This document shows, in pieces, positions 25,073-30,941 of a stretch of 58,706 nucleotides of DNA (its first letter is position 1; each line of letters starts with the position of its first letter). This stretch comes from a virus. A program made the position numbers and the translations under genes. The notes under the pieces were generated by a model. It worked only from the letters and a program-made list of their open reading frames with translations, was not told the DNA's origin and searched no databases. The stretch lies in IMG/VR virus record IMGVR_UViG_3300042889_000326, positions 1-58,706 of that record, one strand, 5' to 3'.

Positions 25073-25162
25073 GTATAAATAGATGTAGTTAGGGAAATGT
25101 TACTAGCATTTCCCAACTCGGCTACGGATTAACCTAGCTGTCCTACACAAATCTATTTATAC
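25073..25162 (+). promoter_or_regulatory. Late promoter inside an RNA switch-like hairpin
   Basis: GTATAAATAGAT (25073-25084), a late box, has a perfect inverted copy ATCTATTTATAC at 25151-25162, next to the GGGTG ribosome binding site of the GIY-YIG gene. Between them TGTAG/CTACA closes two hairpins, GGGAAATG/CATTTCCC and GGCTA/TAGCT with loop CGGATTAACC: a three-way junction. Readthrough RNA would form the 12-bp outer stem, while late transcripts starting near 25087 would lack its left arm. This resembles the T4 I-TevI arrangement. Confidence 0.7.
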
Positions 25163-25172
25163 GGGTGTCAAA

Positions 25173-25838
25173 ATGTTTAAACCAACATATCTTTATGTTA
25201 AAACGCATAATATAACAAATTTAAAATATTTCGGTAAAACTACTGCAAAAGATCCATATTCATATAAAGGTTCTGGCAAATATTGGACTAGACATATCAA
25301 TAAGCATGGTTATGATGTTTCTACTGAAATCATAGGTTATTATAATGATGAGCAAGAATGTATGAATATCGCATTACAATTCAGTAATGATAACAATATA
25401 GTAAAATCTTCAGAATGGGCGAATCTTAAAGAAGAAACTTTAGATGGAGGATGGGATTATATTAACGATAACGGTAAAAATATTTACGGAAAAAATGGTC
25501 AATCTAGATATGGTTTAGAAAATTTAATAAAAAACACTTCACAATATATGAGAGATAATGGAAGATATGAAGAATATATAAAATCTATTTCTAATAGTTT
25601 AAAAGAAGGATATAGTTCAGGAAGATTGATTAATCATTTTAAAGGAAAAACTCATACTGATGTTACAAAAGCAAAAATAGGTGCTGCGAGTTCATTAAGA
25701 GAATCTGGAAAAGGAAATTCACAATATGGTACTATGTGGATTACTAATGGAAAGGAAAATAAAAAGATTAAAAAAGATTATATTATACTTGATGGATGGT
25801 ATAAAGGTAGAACAGTAAAAAGTGAGCAGTGCTCTTAG
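25173..25838 (+). CDS. GIY-YIG homing endonuclease
   Basis: 221 residues. TYLYVKTHNITNLKYFGKTT at the start is the GIY-YIG motif region (YLYVK, YFGKT), with GSGKYWTRHINKHG next. The helix LQFSNDNNIVKSSEWANLKEE is typical of free-standing phage enzymes. Residues ~140-180 (SSGRLINHFKGKTHTDVTKAKIG) hold a NUMOD-like DNA-binding module, followed by GNSQYGTMWITNG. The stop codon lies within the acceptor stem of the tRNA-Asn that follows, so the gene is inserted right against the tRNA. Confidence 0.88.
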   Translation: MFKPTYLYVKTHNITNLKYFGKTTAKDPYSYKGSGKYWTRHINKHGYDVSTEIIGYYNDEQECMNIALQFSNDNNIVKSSEWANLKEETLDGGWDYINDNGKNIYGKNGQSRYGLENLIKNTSQYMRDNGRYEEYIKSISNSLKEGYSSGRLINHFKGKTHTDVTKAKIGAASSLRESGKGNSQYGTMWITNGKENKKIKKDYIILDGWYKGRTVKSEQCS

Positions 25839-25917
25839 GTACTCTAATGGTAAGAGATTTGACTGTTAATCAAACGTATACAGAAATGTTATGGGGGTTC
25901 GAGTCCCTCCCTAAGAG
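25833..25917 (+). tRNA. tRNA-Asn (GTT) with expanded variable region
   Basis: Acceptor TCTTAGG/CCTAAGA, D arm CTCT-AATGGTA-AGAG, anticodon arm TTTGA-CTGTTAA-TCAAA (anticodon GTT), T arm GGGGG-TTCGAGT-CCCTC. The region between anticodon and T stems is 18 bases instead of about 5, which is odd for a class I tRNA. The acceptor helix extends outward to 14 perfect pairs (GCAGTGC with GCACTGC). CCA is not encoded. The stop of the upstream homing gene overlaps the 5' acceptor strand. Confidence 0.75.
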
Positions 25918-25975
25918 CACTGCTTATTTAAACAAACTTCAAGGTAAAAACTTGAAAGAAAACACTTCAAATGTC

Positions 25976-26024
25976 GGGAGATACAATTTGAATAATGGTG
26001 CAGTAAAAGTCTGTGATATCTCCC
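25976..26024 (+). ncRNA. 49-nt acceptor-like stem-loop
   Basis: GGGAGAT and ATCTCCC form a perfect 7-bp stem closing a 35-base interior with one hairpin, CAG-TAAAAGT-CTG (7-base loop). It is not followed by a T run, so it is not a simple terminator. It could be a shrunken tRNA relic or part of tRNA-Asn processing. A second small hairpin (CTTCAAG/CTTGAAAG) lies at ~25937-25956. Confidence 0.4.
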
Positions 26025-26046
26025 CCTAATTATTATAAAATAAGTC

Positions 26047-26075
26047 TTTACTTTTTGAAATAGTCGTAGTATAAT
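26047..26075 (+). promoter_or_regulatory. Host-type promoter
   Basis: TTTACT (26047-26052), 17 bases, TATAAT (26070-26075). It precedes a 54-codon gene and the stable RNA cluster and may drive the whole RNA array. The following AACTTATAAATTAAATTATTGAGA is repeated almost exactly after the promoter at 56697. Confidence 0.75.
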
Positions 26076-26108
26076 AACTTATAAATTAAATTATTGAGAG
26101 ATTATATT

Positions 26109-26273
26109 ATGAAAGAAGTGAAATATGCTTATAAGGTAATGTGGTATGACGATTCCTGGATGGAAGAACCAAGGGTGGTGACCACTTGTGAAGATGAACA
26201 GACAGCGTACAACTTCATAGAGTGGAAGTATGAATCCGAATTCCATTATATTGAAAGAGAAATTGTTGAATAG
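26109..26273 (+). CDS. Small acidic protein
   Basis: 54 residues starting at ATG 26109, MKEVKYAYKVMWYDDSWMEE, ending IEREIVE. It is preceded by TTGAGAG in the same leader used elsewhere after host-type promoters. No family is recognised; the Trp/Tyr/acid-rich composition recalls small early phage proteins. Its stop codon is 5 bases before the first member of the repeated RNA family. Confidence 0.6.
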   Translation: MKEVKYAYKVMWYDDSWMEEPRVVTTCEDEQTAYNFIEWKYESEFHYIEREIVE

Positions 26274-26278
26274 ATTTA

Positions 26279-26358
26279 TCGTTTGTGAAGTTTTTAAACG
26301 AAAGTAAAACACTACGGTCTGGCATGGGACTGATAAATGGTGGGGTAAGAGTCCCTAA
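26279..26358 (+). ncRNA. Repeated structured RNA family, copy 1
   Basis: Hairpin 1 TCGTTT/AAACGA, conserved joint CGAAAGTAAAACACT, hairpin 2 CGGTC/GACTG, then GGTGGGGTAAGAGTCCCTAA, which is shared with copies 2 and 3. The stem sequences differ between copies while pairing and the single-stranded cores are kept. No known RNA family is recognised. Confidence 0.6.
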
Positions 26359-26383
26359 ATATGTCCCTAATTAAAAAGAATTA

Positions 26384-26466
26384 ATCGGAGTAATTTCCCG
26401 AAAAGTAAGCACTGCCAATAGTAGAAGGCGAATCTACTGGAACAACGGTGGGGTAAGAGTCCCTAA
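26384..26466 (+). ncRNA. Repeated structured RNA family, copy 2
   Basis: Hairpin 1 TCGG/CCGA, joint CGAAAAGTAAGCACT, hairpin 2 GTAG/CTAC flanked by CCA/TGG, AACAAC, then GGTGGGGTAAGAGTCCCTAA. The first 35 bases differ from copy 3 by only four substitutions. CACT can also pair with GGTG to enclose hairpin 2, and AATTAA/TTAATT flank the whole unit. Confidence 0.65.
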
Positions 26467-26482
26467 GTACGCGCTTAATTTT

Positions 26483-26557
26483 CGGAATGTAGCTCAGTTT
26501 GGTAGAGCAGTTTGTTAGTGATAACATTTAAGCATGAGTTCGAATCTCAGCGTTCCA
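26483..26557 (+). tRNA. Degenerate tRNA-like element, anticodon unclear
   Basis: GGAATG/CGTTCC acceptor pairs (first position C-A), canonical TA at 8-9, D arm GCTC-AGTTTGGTA-GAGC and T loop TTCGAAT with a 4-bp stem are all present. The anticodon arm does not fold normally. The aligned 7-base loop TTAGTGA would give AGT (Thr) on a stem with two mismatches, while a tight local hairpin TGTTA-GTGA-TAACA is stronger. It may be a decayed or unusual tRNA. Confidence 0.5.
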
Positions 26558-26566
26558 CACCTAATT

Positions 26567-26633
26567 ATCCTTGTCGTCTAGTTGGTTAGGACAATCGTAT
26601 TGAGGAGCGTGGGTTCAAATCCCACTGTAGGTA
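26567..26633 (+). tRNA. tRNA-like element A with shortened anticodon arm
   Basis: D arm GTCTAGTTGGTTAGGAC and a perfect T arm (GTGGG-TTCAAAT-CCCAC) in tRNA order, but only 16 bases lie between them instead of about 22, with a mini-hairpin (C)AAT-CGT-ATT(G) in place of the anticodon arm. Its own acceptor strands (ATCCTTG and TGTAGGT) do not pair; each instead pairs with a strand of the next element at 26636-26702. No functional anticodon can be read. Confidence 0.55.
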
Positions 26634-26635
26634 AA

Positions 26636-26702
26636 ATCTACATAGTCTAGTTGGTTAGGACACTCTAACAGAGAAACTTGGGTTCAACTCCCAACAAGAA
26701 TA
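26636..26702 (+). tRNA. tRNA-like element B with shortened anticodon arm
   Basis: The D arm is identical to element A, with T arm TTGGG-TTCAACT-CCCAA. Again exactly 16 bases lie between them, containing the mini-hairpin CTCT-AAC-AGAG. The 5' strand ATCTACA pairs 7/7 (one G-T) with TGTAGGT of element A; the 3' strand CAAGAAT pairs 6/7 with ATCCTTG of element A, extended by two further A-T pairs. A and B together fold as one closed two-lobed RNA. Confidence 0.55.
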
Positions 26703-26709
26703 ACTTCAA

Positions 26710-26753
26710 TGCCGAAAGATGGGACAACTGCGTAGCGGAAGTCAAAGACGGCA
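26710..26753 (+). ncRNA. Long irregular hairpin
   Basis: TGCCG/CGGCA encloses GAC/GTC and then CTGC-GTA-GCGG, giving one coaxial hairpin in the RNA cluster. It has no T run and no tRNA features. Function is unknown. Confidence 0.45.
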
Positions 26754-26754
26754 C

Positions 26755-26854
26755 TTTATAAAGCACATTCATTGGCTATCAGACAATACTGGTATAATCC
26801 CTTGTAACATATTTGAGATATATGGGGAGGTCATTCTCGGAGTGTGCTTTATAA
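26755..26854 (+). ncRNA. Stem-closed RNA unit 1 of the TTTATAAA array
   Basis: TTTATAAAGCACATTC and GAGTGTGCTTTATAAA form a 16-bp inverted repeat with one G-T. The interior has TATCAG-ACAATA-CTGGTA, CATAT/ATATG inside TCCC/GGGGA, and GAG-GTCATT-CTC. It has cloverleaf-like order but no T-loop consensus. The 3' arm TTTATAAA also opens unit 2. Confidence 0.5.
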
Positions 26855-26856
26855 AA

Positions 26857-26947
26857 CACATTCGCCCTTGATCAGGTTCAGCTGGATTGCTGAGTAAGTG
26901 CTGGTATGTACTATGCTTAACACGGTTCAATTCCGTGACAGAGTGTG
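26857..26947 (+). tRNA. tRNA-Ser-like (GGA) class II element, unit 2
   Basis: Closing stem CACATTC/GAGTGTG, short arm CCT/AGG, anticodon-like arm TTCAG/CTGAG with 8-base loop CTGGATTG (T33 then GGA), 26-base variable arm closed by TAAG/CTTA, and a perfect T arm CACGG-TTCAATT-CCGTG. The order and long variable arm fit tRNA-Ser. Abnormal points are the 8-base anticodon loop, a D arm without GG and three extra bases (ACA) between T stem and acceptor. No CCA is encoded. Confidence 0.5.
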
Positions 26948-26961
26948 TTTTATTAAACATA

Positions 26962-27012
26962 TTAGTCGGGTTTATATAAATTCGCTTACTCGTTAAGAAT
27001 AGAGGCGACTAA
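26962..27012 (+). ncRNA. Stem-closed RNA unit 3 of the array
   Basis: TTAGTCG/CGACTAA closes a 37-base interior with CTTA/TAAG; outside it AACATA (26955) pairs with TATGTT (27026) near the flanking TTTATTAAA segments. An alternative pairing GAATAG/CTATTC overlaps. It lacks T-loop and D-loop motifs. Confidence 0.4.
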
Positions 27013-27043
27013 AACTATTCTATAGTATGTTTTATTAAATATT

Positions 27044-27119
27044 GCGGACGTAACTCAATTGGTAGAGTATCTGATTTCCAATCAGAATGTTGCTGGATCG
27101 TACCCAGTCGTCCGCTCCA
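27044..27119 (+). tRNA. tRNA-Gly (TCC)
   Basis: A complete cloverleaf: GCGGACG/CGTCCGC, D arm ACTC-AATTGGTA-GAGT, anticodon arm TCTGA-TTTCCAA-TCAGA (TCC), variable ATGTT, T arm GCTGG-ATCGTAC-CCAGT. CCA is encoded after discriminator T. The T loop starts with A rather than T, which is unusual. Confidence 0.9.
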
Positions 27120-27124
27120 ATTTA

Positions 27125-27208
27125 ATCGGAGTAATTACCCGAAAAGTAAACACTTCCAGTAGGTCGGTGCTGGAACAATGGTGGGGTAAGAGTCCCTGAA
27201 CTCCCGAT
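27125..27208 (+). ncRNA. Repeated structured RNA family, copy 3
   Basis: ATCGGAG, hairpin region TTAC-CCGAAAA-GTAA, CACT, hairpin 2 TTCCAG/CTGGAA, CAAT, then GGTGGGGTAAGAGTCCCT and CTCCCGAT, which pairs with ATCGGAG with one bulge. In this copy the order (outer stem, two hairpins, GGGG-TAAGAG-TCCC hairpin, outer stem) mimics a cloverleaf, raising the possibility that the family descends from tRNAs. Confidence 0.65.
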
Positions 27209-27218
27209 CACAATTTAT

Positions 27219-27294
27219 TGTTCCCTAGTGTAACTTGGTAGCACATCTCCCTTTGACGGAGCTAGTACAGATTCAAATTCTGTGGGAACTGCCA
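27219..27294 (+). tRNA. tRNA-Gln (TTG)
   Basis: Acceptor TGTTCCC/GGGAACT (first pair T-T), D arm GTG-TAACTTGGTAG-CAC, anticodon arm CTCC-CTTTGAC-GGAG (TTG), variable TAGT, T arm ACAGA-TTCAAAT-TCTGT, discriminator G and encoded CCA. The region after it (27295-27364) holds small hairpins (CTACC-AGT-GGTAG, GCCG-TATCGTC-CGGC) and no gene. Confidence 0.85.
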
Positions 27295-27364
27295 AACTCA
27301 TCTACCAGTGGTAGAAGAAGAGGTTGCCGTATCGTCCGGCATCACAATAGACGACCATCATATC

Positions 27365-27440
27365 GGGGGTATAGCTCAGTTGAAAGAGCGGTGTAATAGC
27401 ATTACATAGGTCATAGGTTTAATCCCTATTATCTCCACCA
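27365..27440 (+). tRNA. tRNA-Ala (AGC)
   Basis: A full-length cloverleaf: GGGGGTA/TATCTCC (two G-T pairs), D arm GCTC-AGTTGAAA-GAGC, anticodon arm GTGTA-ATAGCAT-TACAT, variable AGGTC, T arm ATAGG-TTTAATC-CCTAT, discriminator A and encoded CCA. T33 is followed by AGC, reading Ala GCU. A34 is rare in bacterial and phage tRNAs, so the identity should be treated with care. The D loop lacks the usual GG. Confidence 0.75.
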
Positions 27441-27448
27441 AAAAAAGA

Positions 27449-27476
27449 TTGACATCCATCTAATATCAATTATAAT
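27449..27476 (+). promoter_or_regulatory. Host-type promoter
   Basis: TTGACA (27449-27454), 16 bases, TATAAT (27471-27476), between the last tRNA and the VWA gene. Confidence 0.85.
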
Positions 27477-27508
27477 AGCTCATACCTTACTTCTTGAGAG
27501 ATTATAAA

Positions 27509-29539
27509 ATGTCACAAAACGACTTGCTTGCTAAACTCCTAGCTTCTGAAAACATAGATATCATTAGAGGTTCAGTCAAAACTGCATCTTTTGATATTGT
27601 TAATCGTGTTTTAACATTACCACAATGGCAAGATATGACAGATAGTATTGAGCTGATGCTTAAGGCTCATGAGGTTGGTCATTGCTTATATTCCCATATA
27701 GAACTTTTAGATAATGATTCAAAGGTACCTAAATCTTACATCAATGTAGTAGAAGATGTAAGAATTGAAAGAAAAATCAAAATTGCTTTCCCAGGACTTC
27801 GTAAAGATTTCACTCAAGGATATAAAGAGTTAAATGATAGAGATTTCTTTGGAGTAGCTAATACAGACCTAGCAGACTTAAATCTCATTAACAGAATCAA
27901 CTTATACTTTAAAGCAGGATTTTCTTGTGGTGTTAAATTTGACACAGAAGAAATGATATTTGTTGATCGTGCTAAAACTGTTGATTCTATTGCAGATGTA
28001 ATCACATTATCAGAAGATATCTATAAGTTCTCAAAAGATAAACTTGATGATGATAAAGATAAATTAAAAGTCTTAATGGAAGAAGATGGTTATTCAGAAG
28101 CTTCTGATTCATTTGATGAATATGAAGATGATGATTCATATGACGATGAATATAATGATGATGATTCAGAAGAGGATATGTCAGAGGGTTCATCAGGCAA
28201 AGCAAGCGATTCTAAACAAGATCCGGAGTTAGATGTTTCTACTCAAGATAAATTTGACAAGAATCTTAATGAATTAGCAGATACTGAAATCTCTATCATA
28301 AATCATACAACAGATCTTGATTCAAACTTTAAGAATCCAATTATTGGTTATAAGAAAGTAATTGATGATTTATCTAATGCGTATTCCGTTGCTATTAATG
28401 AACGCTATATCAGAGATCAAACAGGAGAAAATAAAATATTCAAGACTGAATCAACTAATTATGTAAACTACTTAGTTAAAGAATTTGAAATGAAGAAGTC
28501 TGCAAGACGTTATGCCAGAACAGTTATTGCTAAGACTGGTCAGCTAAATGTTAACAAGTTATATGCTCATACTATCTCAGATAAGTTATTCAAATCTATT
28601 GCAACAGTTACTGATGATAAGAATCATGGCATGATATTTCTACTAGATTGGTCAGGTTCTATGATAGGTAGAATGGATGATACCCTGAAACAAGTTATAA
28701 ATCTTGCGATGTTTTGCCAAAGATCAGGTATTGCTTATCAAGTGTTAGCATTCACTACTCACTATGATCCAAATCCTGATATCAAACTTAGTAGTACCAT
28801 TATTGGTAATAACTTTAAATTATTAGAATTGTTCTCTAACAAAATGTCTTCATCAGAATTCAACAGAATGACTAATTATGTATTGTCTAATCCTTGGAGA
28901 TATCACCCAAGATATAGACTTGGAAATACACCATTAAATGCTGCGTTGTTCTATATGATAGATTATGTTGGAAAATTTAGTAGAATGAATAACTTAGAAA
29001 AAACTTCTTTAGTTACTTTAACTGATGGTATTAGTCACAAGATATATTTAAACGCAGAAGGAGAGGGGGATTACCTGTCTATCCACAAAATTCGTGATAC
29101 TATAACCAAGAAAGATTATAAAATTGATTGTTATGAGGCAGCAGAACAAACAGATGTCTTGTTAAAAATTATTAAAGATAGATATAACATTCCACTAATT
29201 GGATTCTTTATATCTGGTATTAGTAAAAGACATATCTTTACTTTCATAGAAACTTATATGATGACTGATTCTTATCTATATGACAGGTATTCAAAGATGG
29301 AAGAAAAATACCTAGAAATTAGAAGTAGTATAAGAAAAACTGGGGTATATTCTCATGAGCATTCTGCCTATGACGAATTGTACTTCCTACCAGATTCATC
29401 TAAAAAGGTAGAAAGTTCAGAGCTTGAAATTAAAACTAATATGTCTGCTGCAGGTATGGCAAAGCAGTTTGGCAAGTTTCTAGGCAATCGTAAAACAAGC
29501 AGAGTTGTTCTAGATAAATTTATTAAACAAATTGCTTAA
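27509..29539 (+). CDS. VWA-domain, HExGH metallopeptidase-like protein (CobT-like)
   Basis: 676 residues; I start at ATG 27509, since the in-frame TTG 27494 overlaps the GAGAG ribosome binding site. LKAHEVGHCLYSH (~52) is a zinc-binding HEVGH motif, followed by NVVEDVRIERKI. Residues ~195-250 are a long acidic linker. A von Willebrand factor A domain begins at IFLLDWSGSMIGRMD (~380), with the MIDAS DxSxS signature, TPLNA (~475) and LTDG (~510). Such proteins pair with MoxR/CobS-type AAA+ ATPases, and indeed one follows. Phage versions are often annotated CobT, but a role in cobalamin synthesis is unlikely; a remodelling or quality-control role is inferred. Confidence 0.8.
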   Translation: MSQNDLLAKLLASENIDIIRGSVKTASFDIVNRVLTLPQWQDMTDSIELMLKAHEVGHCLYSHIELLDNDSKVPKSYINVVEDVRIERKIKIAFPGLRKDFTQGYKELNDRDFFGVANTDLADLNLINRINLYFKAGFSCGVKFDTEEMIFVDRAKTVDSIADVITLSEDIYKFSKDKLDDDKDKLKVLMEEDGYSEASDSFDEYEDDDSYDDEYNDDDSEEDMSEGSSGKASDSKQDPELDVSTQDKFDKNLNELADTEISIINHTTDLDSNFKNPIIGYKKVIDDLSNAYSVAINERYIRDQTGENKIFKTESTNYVNYLVKEFEMKKSARRYARTVIAKTGQLNVNKLYAHTISDKLFKSIATVTDDKNHGMIFLLDWSGSMIGRMDDTLKQVINLAMFCQRSGIAYQVLAFTTHYDPNPDIKLSSTIIGNNFKLLELFSNKMSSSEFNRMTNYVLSNPWRYHPRYRLGNTPLNAALFYMIDYVGKFSRMNNLEKTSLVTLTDGISHKIYLNAEGEGDYLSIHKIRDTITKKDYKIDCYEAAEQTDVLLKIIKDRYNIPLIGFFISGISKRHIFTFIETYMMTDSYLYDRYSKMEEKYLEIRSSIRKTGVYSHEHSAYDELYFLPDSSKKVESSELEIKTNMSAAGMAKQFGKFLGNRKTSRVVLDKFIKQIA

Positions 29540-29544
29540 AGTTG

Positions 29545-29572
29545 TTGACAATGCCATTGTATAGTTTATAAT
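29545..29572 (+). promoter_or_regulatory. Host-type promoter for the AAA+ gene
   Basis: TTGACA (29545-29550), 16 bases, TATAAT (29567-29572). The ATG at 29571 overlaps the -10 box and so cannot be the start of the following gene. Confidence 0.85.
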
Positions 29573-29612
29573 GGCACATACCTTTACAAAACCAACCAAG
29601 AGATTATATATT

Positions 29613-30527
29613 ATGAAAAATGAATTCCTGAAAGTTGTTTCTGATACTTCTGCTTTGATCCCAACAGTAGATAACACATATGTTCCATTTGGCGTACATA
29701 AGGATGTTGAGAAAGTTATCAAGTCTAAGATATTTTACCCAACATACATCTACGGTCCAACTGGTAATGGTAAATCTACTACAGTTGAACAGATCTGTGC
29801 TAAATTGCAAAGACAAGTTATCCGAATCAACTTGAATAGTATGACCGATGAAGATCAGCTAATTGGTACTAAAACACTTACTGATGGTAATGTTGAAGTA
29901 ATTGAAGGTCCAATTGTTCGTGCAATGCGTATGGGATATGTATTGTTACTAGATGAAATTGATGCTGGTAATGCCAACACTCTGCTTTGTTTACAACCTA
30001 TCCTAGAAGGAAAACCATTCTACTTCAAATTGAAGAATGAAATGATTGTCCCAACTGTTGGATTTAACATCTTTGCTACTGCTAACACAAAGGGTAAGGG
30101 TTCTGAAGATGGTCGTTATATCGGAACTAACATTCTAAATGAAGCATTCCTTGAAAGGTTTGCTGTAACAATGGTTCAGGAGTATCCTAGTTCTGCAGTT
30201 GAGTTAAAGATCATCACTAATGTTATGAATCAGTTTGATTGCTATGATGAAGACTTTGCTAAAGATTTGGTACGTTGGGCAGATACAATTCGTAGAACAT
30301 TTGATGATGGTGGTATTGATGAAAACATCACTACCAGAAGACTTATACATATTGTGAAAAGTTTCTCTATCTTTAATGATAAGAAAAAATCAGTTGAATT
30401 GTGTGTAAACAGATTTGATGAATCTACTAGAACAAGTTTTATAGATTTGTTTGATAAGATCATAACTGAAGAAGAAGCAGAAATTATTTATGATGAATAT
30501 AATGACATAGCTGAAAATGTAGGGTAG
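29613..30527 (+). CDS. MoxR/CobS-type AAA+ ATPase
   Basis: 304 residues from ATG 29613. Walker A is YGPTGNGKSTTVEQI (~50), Walker B YVLLLDEIDAGNAN (~112), sensor 1 NIFATANTKGKGSEDGRY (~150), and an arginine-bearing FLERFAVTMVQEYP. It is the family labelled CobS in many T4-like phages. It probably acts with the preceding VWA/HExGH protein as a chelatase-like or unfolding machine. The target is unknown. Confidence 0.85.
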   Translation: MKNEFLKVVSDTSALIPTVDNTYVPFGVHKDVEKVIKSKIFYPTYIYGPTGNGKSTTVEQICAKLQRQVIRINLNSMTDEDQLIGTKTLTDGNVEVIEGPIVRAMRMGYVLLLDEIDAGNANTLLCLQPILEGKPFYFKLKNEMIVPTVGFNIFATANTKGKGSEDGRYIGTNILNEAFLERFAVTMVQEYPSSAVELKIITNVMNQFDCYDEDFAKDLVRWADTIRRTFDDGGIDENITTRRLIHIVKSFSIFNDKKKSVELCVNRFDESTRTSFIDLFDKIITEEEAEIIYDEYNDIAENVG

Positions 30528-30528
30528 T

Positions 30529-30939
30529 ATGATAGACTTATATGGTCAAGAGATAATTTTTGATACTAAATTATGCAGGAAATGTAATTTAGTATTACCT
30601 ATAGAGAATTTTCAAGTTAATAGAAAATTTTATGATAAAACATCAGACGTTAAATATAGAATATTGAGAAGACCTGATTGTGTCTCTTGTAGAAGTATTA
30701 AAGCACCAATTCGTAAAGGAACTAAAAAATTTTATCCTAAACCACTAGCACAGTTCAATTGTCCTATATGTGATAATATAGTTCTAGCAAAAGATGCTAA
30801 ATTAGATCATTGTCATACTAGTGGTAATATAAGAGGATATTTATGTAATGGGTGCAATACTTCTCTTGGTAGTTTTAAAGAATCTGTAGAAGTATTAAAA
30901 AAAGCTATATTGTGGTTACAATTAAATAATGAGGTGTAA
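30529..30939 (+). CDS. 49: Endonuclease VII-like nuclease
   Basis: 136 residues. Two N-terminal Cys pairs (CRKCNLVLP and CVSCRS), then CPICDNIVLAKDAKLDHCHT and YLCNGCNTSLGSF, the His-Cys metal and active-site block of T4 endonuclease VII (gp49), which resolves Holliday junctions before packaging. It lacks the longer C-terminal half of gp49 (157 residues), so it could be the resolvase or a small homing-type relative. It starts 1 base after the AAA+ stop. Confidence 0.75.
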   Translation: MIDLYGQEIIFDTKLCRKCNLVLPIENFQVNRKFYDKTSDVKYRILRRPDCVSCRSIKAPIRKGTKKFYPKPLAQFNCPICDNIVLAKDAKLDHCHTSGNIRGYLCNGCNTSLGSFKESVEVLKKAILWLQLNNEV

Positions 30940-30941
30940 TG

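Noticed and set aside
25829-26029. 66-codon plus-strand frame across tRNA-Asn
   Set aside because: It runs through a well-formed tRNA, starts inside the homing gene and has no ribosome binding site.
26769-26960. 63-codon minus-strand frame in the RNA cluster
   Set aside because: It lies across structured RNA units and a T arm; no coding evidence.
29571-29612. Upstream ATG 29571 as start of the AAA+ gene
   Set aside because: It overlaps the -10 box of the promoter, so it would not be in the transcript.
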